From an uncultured Clostridia bacterium (lineage in GTDB: Bacteria; Bacillota; Clostridia; Oscillospirales; Ruminococcaceae), in assembly GCA_945835425.1 (NCBI GenBank), contig CAMAJC010000002.1:1-22258 (forward strand): a DNA stretch of 22,258 bases, in the 5' to 3' direction. Positions 8,555-15,338 of this stretch are shown here, piece by piece. A model generated the notes under the pieces. That model ran no database searches. It worked only from the letters and a program-made list of their open reading frames with translations, and was not told where the DNA came from. A program made the translations under genes and the position numbers. Within the stretch, counting starts at the first letter, position 1; each line of letters starts with the position of its first letter.

Positions 8555-8956
8555 ATGAACACATTTAAACTGCAGATCGTTGCGCCGGACAAGATCGTCT
8601 ACGACGGCGAAGCGACCTTCCTGCTGGTGCGCACGACCATGGGCGACATCGGCGTGCAGGCTAGGCATCAGAAACTGATCTCTCCCCTGGTCATCGGCAA
8701 AATGAAGGTCGAGTTCGCGGACCGCGATCCCCGCTTTGCCGCGATCGCCGGCGGATTTGTCAAGGTCGGCGACAACAAGGTGACCGTCGTTACGACCGCC
8801 TGCGAATGGGAAGATGAGATCGACCTGAAGCGGGCTGAGGCGGCTGCCGAGCACGCCAGACAGATGCGCGAACATTCTTCCTCCAAGCAGGAGATGGACC
8901 GCGCGGAAGTCAAGCTGAAACGGGCGCTCAACCGTATCAACGTTGCCAAACATTAA
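8555..8956 (+). CDS. atpC: F-type ATP synthase subunit epsilon
   Basis: Regulatory subunit of F1, 133 residues. It has the N-terminal beta-sandwich (FKLQIVAPDKIVYDGEA, then the GDIGV motif, where the usual PGH is ARH) and a charged C-terminal helical pair (from about residue 90) that can inhibit ATP hydrolysis. GGAGG lies 6 nt before ATG 8555. Last gene of the operon, followed by a terminator. Confidence 0.93.
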   Translation: MNTFKLQIVAPDKIVYDGEATFLLVRTTMGDIGVQARHQKLISPLVIGKMKVEFADRDPRFAAIAGGFVKVGDNKVTVVTTACEWEDEIDLKRAEAAAEHARQMREHSSSKQEMDRAEVKLKRALNRINVAKH

Positions 8957-8961
8957 GGATA

Positions 8962-9003
8962 AAAGGACAGAAATTCCCTTCCATGAGAGCTTCTGCCCTT
9001 TTT
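8962..9003 (+). terminator. Terminator of the atp operon
   Basis: AAAGGACAGAA (8962-8972) pairs with TTCTGCCCTTT (8991-9001) with a single A-C mismatch, followed by a T-run to 9003. Confidence 0.75.
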
Positions 9004-9070
9004 CTCTTGCAAAAAACGGTTTCTGACGCAAGAATCCTTCTGTTTTGTTCATTTTTTATTGGAAAAATGC

Positions 9071-9099
9071 TTGCAAAATCGTCAAAAACAGTCTATAAT
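9071..9099 (+). promoter_or_regulatory. Promoter of the purine permease gene
   Basis: TTGCAA (9071-9076) and TATAAT (9094-9099) are spaced by 17 nt. The transcript would start near 9106, giving a 5' leader of about 75 nt. Confidence 0.8.
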
Positions 9100-9111
9100 A
9101 TTCTTTGTAGG

Positions 9112-9144
9112 TGTTCGGATTTCACGAAAAAGATGAACCGAACA
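9112..9144 (+). other. Hairpin in the permease 5' leader
   Basis: TGTTCGG (9112-9118) pairs with CCGAACA (9138-9144) around a 19-nt A-rich loop. It lies close to the transcript start and ~20 nt before the AAGGAGG. It does not look like a purine or other riboswitch I know. Confidence 0.45.
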
Positions 9145-9180
9145 GATGCTGTTTTATATTATTTTAAGGAGGTTTTACCC

Positions 9181-10602
9181 TTGGAAAAACTGTTCAAGCT
9201 GAAGGAGAACGGTTCGAGCGTACGCACTGAGATCGTCGCCGGCCTTACAACCTTCATGACGATGGCTTACATCATCGCCTTGAACCCCAACCTGCTGACC
9301 AACTGGGACGTCGGCAGCGCACTCTGGAACGGCGTATTCCTCGCGACCTGTATCGCTTCGGCGATCGCGATGTTCGCCATGGCGTTCCTCGCCAACAAAC
9401 CCTTCTGTCTGGCGCCCGGCATGGGGCTTAACAGCTTCTTCGCCGTCGTCGTCACCAACATCGCCGCTCTGACCGGACTTTCTTACGTCGAGTCCTTCCA
9501 GTCGGCTCTCTGCATCGTCTTTATCGAAGGCGTCATCTTCATTATCCTCTCGGTCCTCAATGTCCGCGACAAGATCGTCCACGCAATCCCGCTGGGCGTC
9601 CGCCTCGGCATTGCGCCCGCCATCGGCCTGATGCTTCTGAACATCGGCCTCGGCTCCAACGCCGGCATCTATTCGGAAACCGGCGGCCCGTTCTATGTCA
9701 TGCGCGACTTCTTCGGCGCCCTGACCGCAAAGAGCGCTGCTGACGGCATGGGCAGCGGCTACACCCAGATGGTTCTGACCGTCGTCACCATGTTCGTCGG
9801 CCTGTTCGTCATCATCATCCTGGCGCACAAGGGCATCAAAGCCTGCGTTATCCTGGGTATGCTGGCTGCTTCCGTCATCTACTGGATTGGCGAAGCGATC
9901 TTCATGCATGTCAACCCCTTCGCTTCCCTCGCGACCGCTTCTTTCGTCCCCGCGTTCGGCGATATGGCGCAGACCACCCTGTTCAAGCTGAACTTTAAGG
10001 GTCTCTTCCAGATCGGCTGGTTCACCGTCATCATCCTGATCCTCACCTTCTGCATGATCGATATGTTCGACACCATCGGCACCCTCGTCGGTACCGCCAG
10101 CCGTGCAGGCATGGTCGACAAGGACGGCAATATGCCCAAGATGAAGGAAGCCCTGCTTTCTGACGCTGTCGGCACCGTCGTCGGCTCTGTCACCGGTACC
10201 TCCACCGTCACCACCTTCGTCGAATCCGCTTCCGGCGTTGAAGCCGGCGGCCGCACCGGCCTGACCGCACTGACCTGCGGTATCCTCTTCCTCGCCTGCA
10301 TATTCATTGCACCCGTCGCTGCGATCATCCCTGCGGCAGCTACCTCCGCAGCTCTGATCTACGTCGGCATCCTGATGCTCTCCGGCCTGAAGAACGTCCA
10401 CTTCGACGATATGTCCGAAGCCGCTCCTGTCGCCTTGATGCTCCTCGCGATGCCCATCTCCGGTTCGATCGGCCATGCAATCGGTATCGGCCTGATCACC
10501 TACACCGTTATCAAGGTCTTCACCGGCAAGGCAAAGGATGTTTCCGTCCTGACTTACGTCATCTCGGCTCTCTTCCTCATCAAGTTCTTCCTGGTTGCCT
10601 GA
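9181..10602 (+). CDS. Purine (hypoxanthine/guanine or adenine) permease, AzgA/PbuG type
   Basis: Membrane transporter of the NCS2/AzgA family, 473 residues with a dozen or so hydrophobic segments, taking up nucleobases at the cell membrane. Diagnostic stretches are GLTTFMTMAYIIALNPNLL (about 26-44), NKPFCLAPGMGLNSFFA and MIDMFDTIGTLVGTASRAGM, then GTSTVTTFVESASGVEAGGR and RTGLTAL, which carries the family substrate-site residues. I place the start at TTG 9181, 8 nt after AAGGAGG (9166-9172). The open frame continues upstream to 8983 but has no protein-like content and overlaps the atp terminator and the promoter. Which purine is carried cannot be told from sequence. Confidence 0.92.
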   Translation: MEKLFKLKENGSSVRTEIVAGLTTFMTMAYIIALNPNLLTNWDVGSALWNGVFLATCIASAIAMFAMAFLANKPFCLAPGMGLNSFFAVVVTNIAALTGLSYVESFQSALCIVFIEGVIFIILSVLNVRDKIVHAIPLGVRLGIAPAIGLMLLNIGLGSNAGIYSETGGPFYVMRDFFGALTAKSAADGMGSGYTQMVLTVVTMFVGLFVIIILAHKGIKACVILGMLAASVIYWIGEAIFMHVNPFASLATASFVPAFGDMAQTTLFKLNFKGLFQIGWFTVIILILTFCMIDMFDTIGTLVGTASRAGMVDKDGNMPKMKEALLSDAVGTVVGSVTGTSTVTTFVESASGVEAGGRTGLTALTCGILFLACIFIAPVAAIIPAAATSAALIYVGILMLSGLKNVHFDDMSEAAPVALMLLAMPISGSIGHAIGIGLITYTVIKVFTGKAKDVSVLTYVISALFLIKFFLVA

Positions 10603-10620
10603 TAAACAGCGTATATACAA

Positions 10621-10649
10621 AATACCCGGCTGATTGGCCGGGTATTTTT
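10621..10649 (+). terminator. Terminator of the purine permease
   Basis: AATACCCGGC (10621-10630) pairs with GCCGGGTATT (10637-10646), followed by TTTTT (10645-10649). Confidence 0.88.
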
Positions 10650-10663
10650 GTTGTCTGCGTATG

Positions 10664-10691
10664 AAAAGCCCGGCCAAATGACCGGGCTTTT
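10664..10691 (-). terminator. Terminator of the DUF1846 gene
   Basis: AAAAGCCCGG (10664-10673) and CCGGGCTTTT (10682-10691) form a symmetrical stem; on the minus strand it follows the DUF1846 stop and ends in Ts. It may also work on the plus strand as a second stop for the permease. Confidence 0.8.
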
Positions 10692-10701
10692 GTATTACAG
10701 A

Positions 10702-12183
10702 TCAGCGATGGAACAGCTTCTCCGTCTGATACTTCGGTTCGCAGGTGAGGTTGATGCCGAGCCGGCTGAAGACGTTTTCGTCGACCGACGAAAGGATAAC
10801 GGTGGAATGGACTTCGCAGCCGGACAGCTTCTCCAGCTGCTGCATGGCAAGCTGCGCGTTCGGATCGGTGTTGGCGCAGATGCACAGGGCCAGCAGCACC
10901 TCGTCGGTGTGGAGACGCGGGTTGTGGTTGCCGAGGTGGGTAACCTTCAACTCCTGGATCGGCTCGATGACCGCGGGCGAAATGAGGTTTATCTCGTCTT
11001 TGATCCCGGCCAGCTGCTTGAGGGCATTTAAGAGCATCGCCGAAGATGCGCCCAGCAGGTCGCTGGTCTTGCCAGTGACAATGGCGCCGTCGGGCAGCTC
11101 GATCGCTGCAGCCGGTTCGCCGGTCGCCTTCTCCATTTCATTGGCCGCAGCAATGACCGGACGGGCATAAAAACCGGTCTTGGCCTGTTTCATCAAGAAC
11201 TCCAGCTTCTGGACGATCTCGTCGTTCTGGCTGCCCTTGCGGCGGTCGCAGAGGGCTTTGTAATACCGGCGGATGATTTCCATCCGGGCGGCTTCGCAGA
11301 CAGCGGCGTCGTCGAAGATGCAGTTGCCCGCCATATTGACGCCCATATCGGTCGGTGACTTATAGGGAGAGCTGCCGTAAATCTGCTCAAACATCGCGTT
11401 CAGCACCGGGAAGACCTCGACGTCGCGGTTGTAGTTGATGGTCGTCTTGCCGTAGGCCTCGAGGTGGAACGGGTCGATCATGTTGACGTCATTGAGGTCG
11501 GCCGTCGCAGCCTCATAAGCCAGATTGACCGGATGATGAAGCGGCAGGTTCCAGATCGGGAAGGTCTCAAACTTGGCGTAGCCGGCCTTGACGCCCCGCT
11601 TGTTCTCATGATACAGCTGGGACAGGCAGGTCGCCATTTTGCCGCTGCCGGGACCGGGTGCGGTGATGACCACCAGGGAACGCTCGGTCTCAATATAATC
11701 ATTGCGGCCATACCCCTCGTCGCTGACGATCAGCGGGATATCGGCCGGATACCCGGCGATCGGGTAATGGCGGTAAACACGGATGCCGAGGCTCTGCAGC
11801 CGCTTTTCATAGGCCACAGCGCTCGCCTGGCCGTCAAAACGGGTCAGGACGACGCTGCCGACGAACAGCCCGTATTCCCGGAAAGCGTCGATCAGCCGCA
11901 GCACGTCCATATCATAGGTGATGCCCAGGTCGCCGCGCACCTTGTTCTTCTCGATGTCCTCCGCGTTGATGACGATGACGATCTCCGCCTCATCCTTCAG
12001 CTGGGTCAGCATTTTGATCTTGCTGTCCGGCTTGAAACCGGGCAGCACGCGGGAAGCATGATAATCGTCAAACAGCTTGCCGCCAAACTCCAGATAAAGC
12101 TTGCCGCCAAACTGAGCAATCCTCTCCTTGATTCTCTGGGACTGCATCGACAGGTATTTCTCATTGTCAAAGCCTAAGCGCAT
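10702..12183 (-). CDS. DUF1846 family protein
   Basis: A 493-residue protein that matches the DUF1846 family in length and start (MRLGFDNEKYLSMQSQRIKE). Visible features: an early GGKLYLEFGGKLFDDYHASR block, a P-loop-like GPGSGKMATCLSQ in the middle, the block TDMGVNMAGNCIFDD, and a C-terminal region NHNPRLHTDEVLLALCICAN. Structures of the family are known, but the biochemical role is not established. The start is taken as ATG 12183; GTG 12189, six nt upstream and better spaced from AGGAG, is possible. It has its own terminator and a probable promoter, so it is likely a single-gene unit. Confidence 0.88.
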   Translation of the reverse strand: MRLGFDNEKYLSMQSQRIKERIAQFGGKLYLEFGGKLFDDYHASRVLPGFKPDSKIKMLTQLKDEAEIVIVINAEDIEKNKVRGDLGITYDMDVLRLIDAFREYGLFVGSVVLTRFDGQASAVAYEKRLQSLGIRVYRHYPIAGYPADIPLIVSDEGYGRNDYIETERSLVVITAPGPGSGKMATCLSQLYHENKRGVKAGYAKFETFPIWNLPLHHPVNLAYEAATADLNDVNMIDPFHLEAYGKTTINYNRDVEVFPVLNAMFEQIYGSSPYKSPTDMGVNMAGNCIFDDAAVCEAARMEIIRRYYKALCDRRKGSQNDEIVQKLEFLMKQAKTGFYARPVIAAANEMEKATGEPAAAIELPDGAIVTGKTSDLLGASSAMLLNALKQLAGIKDEINLISPAVIEPIQELKVTHLGNHNPRLHTDEVLLALCICANTDPNAQLAMQQLEKLSGCEVHSTVILSSVDENVFSRLGINLTCEPKYQTEKLFHR

Positions 12184-12213
12184 CTCCACTTCACTCTCCT
12201 GCTATTTCTTTAA

Positions 12214-12243
12214 GGCCGCCGAAAAGCGCAATATCCGGCGGCC
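12214..12243 (-). other. GC-rich hairpin in the DUF1846 5' leader
   Basis: On the minus strand GGCCGCCG and CGGCGGCC form an 8-bp perfect stem with a 14-nt loop. It lies between the -10 box and the start codon and has no T-run after it, so it is a 5'-UTR structure and not a terminator. Confidence 0.5.
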
Positions 12244-12260
12244 GCGATCTTTCACTCTTT

Positions 12261-12266
12261 ATTATA
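12261..12266 (-). promoter_or_regulatory. -10 box of the DUF1846 gene
   Basis: TATAAT on the minus strand, ~80 nt before the start codon. The -35 region at 16-17 nt (TTCTTA/TTTCTT) is a weak match. Confidence 0.5.
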
Positions 12267-12345
12267 CACTTTTTTGCGGCAATAAGAAATAGGAATTTAC
12301 AAATTTTTTCCCATTTTTATCCATTCTCTGCGCCGCGGAAAATGC

Positions 12346-12431
12346 ATCAGGTACCGCGGAAGCCTTTGCCGTGTTTCTCCGTGTATTTTCCCAAAAGGAA
12401 AGCAGATCAGGTGCCGCGGAAGCCCTTGCCG
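12346..12431. repeat. 60-bp-spaced duplication of the yitT-like gene's 3' tail
   Basis: ATCAGGTACCGCGGAAGCC (start of 12346-12371) recurs at 12406-12431 with only two differences over 26 bp and an offset of exactly 60 bp. The second copy encodes the final residues GKGFRGT and stop of the YitT-like protein on the minus strand; the first lies just beyond the stop and would encode the same peptide and stop. Confidence 0.8.
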
Positions 12432-13267
12432 ATGATCTCGGAGGTGTTGGTGATCATCATGAAGGTCGAGGGGCTGTTCTGGCGGATGAACCGGCGCAGA
12501 TGGATGGCCTGGCCGCGGGTCATGACGGTCAGGATGATCGTCTCGTCCTCATGGGCAAATGCGCCCTGGCCGGGGACCTTCGTGGCGCTGCGGTTCAGCT
12601 CATGGATAATATAATCGCAGATCGGCTGCGGTTCCTTGGTGACGATGGTGAAGTATTTGCACTGGTGGAAGCTCTCCATGACGCTGTCGAGCAGGGTCGA
12701 CTTGATGATCAGGCCCAGGACCGAGAACATACCGACCTTCATGCCGAAGGCGACGACCGCTGCCAGGGTGATGACCAGGTCAGAAGCAAGGAGGGCGTTT
12801 CCGACCTTCATGCTGGTGAACTTTTTCAGGATCATGGCCACGACGTCGGTACCGCCGGTCGAAGCGTCGATGTTGAACAGAATAGCGCTCCCCACTGCCG
12901 GCAGGCCGACTGCGAAGATCAGTTCCATCAGCGGCTCGTCGGTGAAGGGCGCGTTCATCGGGTACAGCCAGTCCAGCAGCTCGAGGGTGCCGGACATCAG
13001 GATCGTCGAATATGCCGTCTTAAAACCGAATCCCCTGCCGAAAACCAGGAACCCGATGACAAGCAGGATCATATTGAAGATAGTCGTGAAGTTACTGGCG
13101 GACAGGTTCGGGAAATATTTGGTCAGGATGATCGAAACACCAGCGACGCCGCCGGTGGAGAAATTGTTGGGGAATTTGAAGAAATAGACGCCGAAGGCCA
13201 CGAGCAGGGTGCCGCCGTTCAACATCAAAAACTGCATAAGATTGTCTTTTGTCAGATACTTTTTCAT
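12407..13267 (-). CDS. YitT family membrane protein (DUF161/DUF2179)
   Basis: A 286-residue integral membrane protein with five or so hydrophobic segments in the first ~180 residues, followed by a soluble C-terminal DUF2179 domain. Family marks are GVYFFKFPNNFSTGGVAGVS near the N-terminus, NIDASTGGTDVVAMIL in the middle and TNTSEIIGKGFR at the end. Transport function is suspected for the family but no substrate is known. The start is ATG 13267 (MKKYLTKDN). No ribosome binding site lies directly upstream; AAGAAAGGAAAG is ~35 nt away, with a 7-bp hairpin (GAAAGCG/CGCTTTC) between, so the initiation region is odd. The last residues are duplicated after the stop. Confidence 0.9.
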   Translation of the reverse strand: MKKYLTKDNLMQFLMLNGGTLLVAFGVYFFKFPNNFSTGGVAGVSIILTKYFPNLSASNFTTIFNMILLVIGFLVFGRGFGFKTAYSTILMSGTLELLDWLYPMNAPFTDEPLMELIFAVGLPAVGSAILFNIDASTGGTDVVAMILKKFTSMKVGNALLASDLVITLAAVVAFGMKVGMFSVLGLIIKSTLLDSVMESFHQCKYFTIVTKEPQPICDYIIHELNRSATKVPGQGAFAHEDETIILTVMTRGQAIHLRRFIRQNSPSTFMMITNTSEIIGKGFRGT

Positions 13268-13344
13268 GACACACGAAAACGCGGGAAAGCGCAGCGCTTT
13301 CTCTTTCCTTTCTTGACTTGGCCGGTTGGCCAAACTCCTACTGT

Positions 13345-13372
13345 TTGCAATTTGTTAAACAAAAAATTGCAA
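13345..13372. promoter_or_regulatory. Dyad upstream of yitT-like gene, possible operator
   Basis: TTGCAATTTGTT (13345-13356) is mirrored by AACAAA and ATTGCAA (13358-13372) with a two-base A insertion. It sits between the carboxyltransferase terminator and the YitT-like start. No clear -10 box accompanies it. Confidence 0.4.
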
Positions 13373-13390
13373 AATATTTCAAAACGCAAA

Positions 13391-13422
13391 ATAGCTGCCG
13401 TTGAATACTCAACAGCAGCTAT
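13391..13422 (-). terminator. Terminator of the carboxyltransferase operon
   Basis: On the minus strand a 14-bp stem (ATAGCTGCTGTTGA with TCAACGGCAGCTAT, one wobble) closes a 4-nt loop and is followed by TTTTGCGTTTTG. A second hairpin, CCGGGCAT/ATGCCCGG (13431-13462), lies between it and the stop codon. Confidence 0.85.
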
Positions 13423-13470
13423 AGCTTTTACCGGGCATTACCGACATTTGGAAAATGCCCGGACTTAAAA

Positions 13471-14871
13471 TCAAACGGGATGAACGCCGTTTTTCTGGTC
13501 AGCTCTTGCACCGTCGATGCCGTATTTGGCATTGCGGCGAGCCTCAAAGAACTTGGGCGCGACCTTCGGGAACATCGCATAGGTCAGGACGTCCTCTTCC
13601 TGTTCCATCCACTCTGCACATTCCTTGCGGAGGCTGTCCAGCTCGGGAGCGAGAGTGTCTGCGAAACGGCAGGTGATGATCTCTGCGTCGCCGCAGATCT
13701 TCTTCTGGAACTCGGGGTCGATCGGGACGGGAGTCTTGCCGTATGCGCCGCGGACGAGATCCTTGAACTCAGCGGTGCACATCTTGTAGCGTTCGCCGAG
13801 GATGACGTTGAAGACAGCCTGGGTGCCGACGATCTGGGAAGAAGGAGTGACCAGAGGAGGCATACCGGCGTCAGCACGGACACGCGGAACTTCTTCCAGA
13901 ACTTCCTGCAGCTTGCCTTCCTGGCCAGCCTGTTTCAGCTGGGACAGGAGGTTGGACAGCATACCGCCGGGAACCTGATAGATCAGGGCGTTGGCGTCGG
14001 TAGCGAGCATCTTGGGGTCGATCAGGCCTTCCTTGATATACTTCTCGCGCAGGGTCATGAAGTAATCGCGGATCTTGGTCAGCTGAACGAGGTCGAGGCC
14101 GGTGTCGTACTCGGTGCCCTGGAGAGCAGCGACGATCGACTCGGTGGGCGCATGAGAGGTGCCCAGAGCCAGAGGAGACATAGCGGTATCGACGATATCA
14201 GCGCCGGCTTCGATGCCCTTGAGCAGGCACATGGAAGCGAGGCCGGAGGTGTAATGGGTGTGGATATCGACGTCGATGTTGACCTGGGCTTTGATCGCCT
14301 TGACCAGCTCAGCAGCACGGTAAGGAGTCAGCAGAGCAGCCATGTCCTTGATGCAGATGGACTTGGCACCGATGGACTCGATCTGCTTTGCATAGTTGAC
14401 ATAATAGTCGGTGGTGAAGGTGTCGCCGAGGGTATAGGAAATCGCGATCTGCGCATGAGCGCCTTCCTTGTTGGCTGCCTTAACGGCGGTCTCCAGGTTG
14501 CGGATATCGTTCAGTGCGTCGAAGATACGGATGATGTCGATGCCGTTGGCAACGGATTTCTGGACAAAATACTCCAGAGTGTCGTCAGCGTAAGGACGGT
14601 AACCCAGCATATTCTGGCCGCGGAACAGCATCTGCAGCTTGGTGTTGGGCATCTCCTTGCGGATGGTGCGCAGTCTTTCCCAAGGGTCTTCGTTCAGGAA
14701 GCGGATGCAGGCGTCGAAAGTCGCGCCGCCCCAGACCTCTGCGGAATAATAGCCGACTTTATCCATCTCGCCGAGGATCGGGAGCATATCAGACAGCGGC
14801 ATACGGGTTGCCAGCAGGCTCTGATGGGCGTCACGAAGGACGGTTTCGGTAATTTTAATAGGTTTAGCCAT
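13471..14871 (-). CDS. Pyruvate/oxaloacetate carboxyltransferase subunit (OadA/5S-type)
   Basis: Biotin-dependent carboxyltransferase of the DRE-TIM barrel type, moving CO2 between biotin and pyruvate/oxaloacetate. It has 466 residues. TVLRDAHQSL (10-19) holds the metal-binding aspartate, CIKDMAALL (173-181) holds the carboxylated lysine (Lys175), and DIHTHYTSG (202-210) holds the two metal-binding histidines. It lacks a fused biotin domain, like the 5S subunit of transcarboxylase; the biotin carrier is the separate gene just upstream. RBS AAGGAAGG precedes ATG 14871. It is the last gene of a three-gene operon. The specific partner reaction depends on the first gene of the operon. Confidence 0.92.
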   Translation of the reverse strand: MAKPIKITETVLRDAHQSLLATRMPLSDMLPILGEMDKVGYYSAEVWGGATFDACIRFLNEDPWERLRTIRKEMPNTKLQMLFRGQNMLGYRPYADDTLEYFVQKSVANGIDIIRIFDALNDIRNLETAVKAANKEGAHAQIAISYTLGDTFTTDYYVNYAKQIESIGAKSICIKDMAALLTPYRAAELVKAIKAQVNIDVDIHTHYTSGLASMCLLKGIEAGADIVDTAMSPLALGTSHAPTESIVAALQGTEYDTGLDLVQLTKIRDYFMTLREKYIKEGLIDPKMLATDANALIYQVPGGMLSNLLSQLKQAGQEGKLQEVLEEVPRVRADAGMPPLVTPSSQIVGTQAVFNVILGERYKMCTAEFKDLVRGAYGKTPVPIDPEFQKKICGDAEIITCRFADTLAPELDSLRKECAEWMEQEEDVLTYAMFPKVAPKFFEARRNAKYGIDGARADQKNGVHPV

Positions 14872-14916
14872 CGTAGTATCCTTCCTTTCTGGTTTGTGAT
14901 CGTTTTATGCAGAAAA

Positions 14917-15300
14917 TCAGCCGATCACTGCCAGAACGTCGCTGGAGTTGACGGTGTCGCCCTTCTTGGCGACGACGGATACGATCTTACCGTCGCAGGG
15001 AGCAACGATATCGTTGTTCATCTTCATGGCTTCCAGGACAAAGATAGCCTGTCCGCGGGTGACCTGATCGCCGACTGCGCAGTTGACTTCCATGATGGTG
15101 CCGGGCATCGGAGCGGTAACGTCGGTGCCTTCAACCTTGGCTGCGGGAGCAGCGGGTGCGGCAGGAGCTGCAGCGGGAGCAGCTGCAGGTGCGGGAGCTG
15201 CGGCAGGAGCAGGAGCGGCTGCAGGAGCTGCGCCGGCGCCGACTTCTTCAACAGCTACATCATATGCTTTACCGTTAACGGTGATATTGAATCTTCTCAT
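14917..15300 (-). CDS. Biotin carboxyl carrier protein (1.3S/MmdC type)
   Basis: A mobile biotin arm of 127 residues. It opens with MRRFNITVNGKAYDVAVEEV, typical of MmdC/GcdC/1.3S carriers. Then comes a ~35-residue Ala/Pro linker, followed by the biotinyl domain with the biotin-accepting lysine in EAMKM and the flanking GTIMEVNCAVGDQVTRG. The start is ATG 15300; ATG 15306 (MIMRRF) is equally reachable from the AGAAAGG ribosome binding site and would add two residues. It lies between the two carboxyltransferase genes it would serve. The long repetitive linker is encoded by GC-rich, near-repetitive DNA. Confidence 0.93.
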   Translation of the reverse strand: MRRFNITVNGKAYDVAVEEVGAGAAPAAAPAPAAAPAPAAAPAAAPAAPAAPAAKVEGTDVTAPMPGTIMEVNCAVGDQVTRGQAIFVLEAMKMNNDIVAPCDGKIVSVVAKKGDTVNSSDVLAVIG

Positions 15301-15338
15301 GATCATTTTACCTTTCTTTAAACAGCAGGTGATTGTTA

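Noticed and set aside
8983..9180. 200-nt upstream extension of the purine permease frame
   Set aside because: It overlaps the atp terminator and a good promoter, and TTG 9181 has an ideal AAGGAGG upstream.
9100..9180. Purine riboswitch
   Set aside because: The three-way junction with its conserved core cannot be fitted into this short leader.
14917..15300. Acetyl-CoA carboxylase (AccB with AccA/AccD) reading of the biotin operon
   Set aside because: No biotin carboxylase (AccC) is present, and the third gene is clearly a pyruvate/oxaloacetate-type carboxyltransferase, which fatty-acid synthesis does not use.
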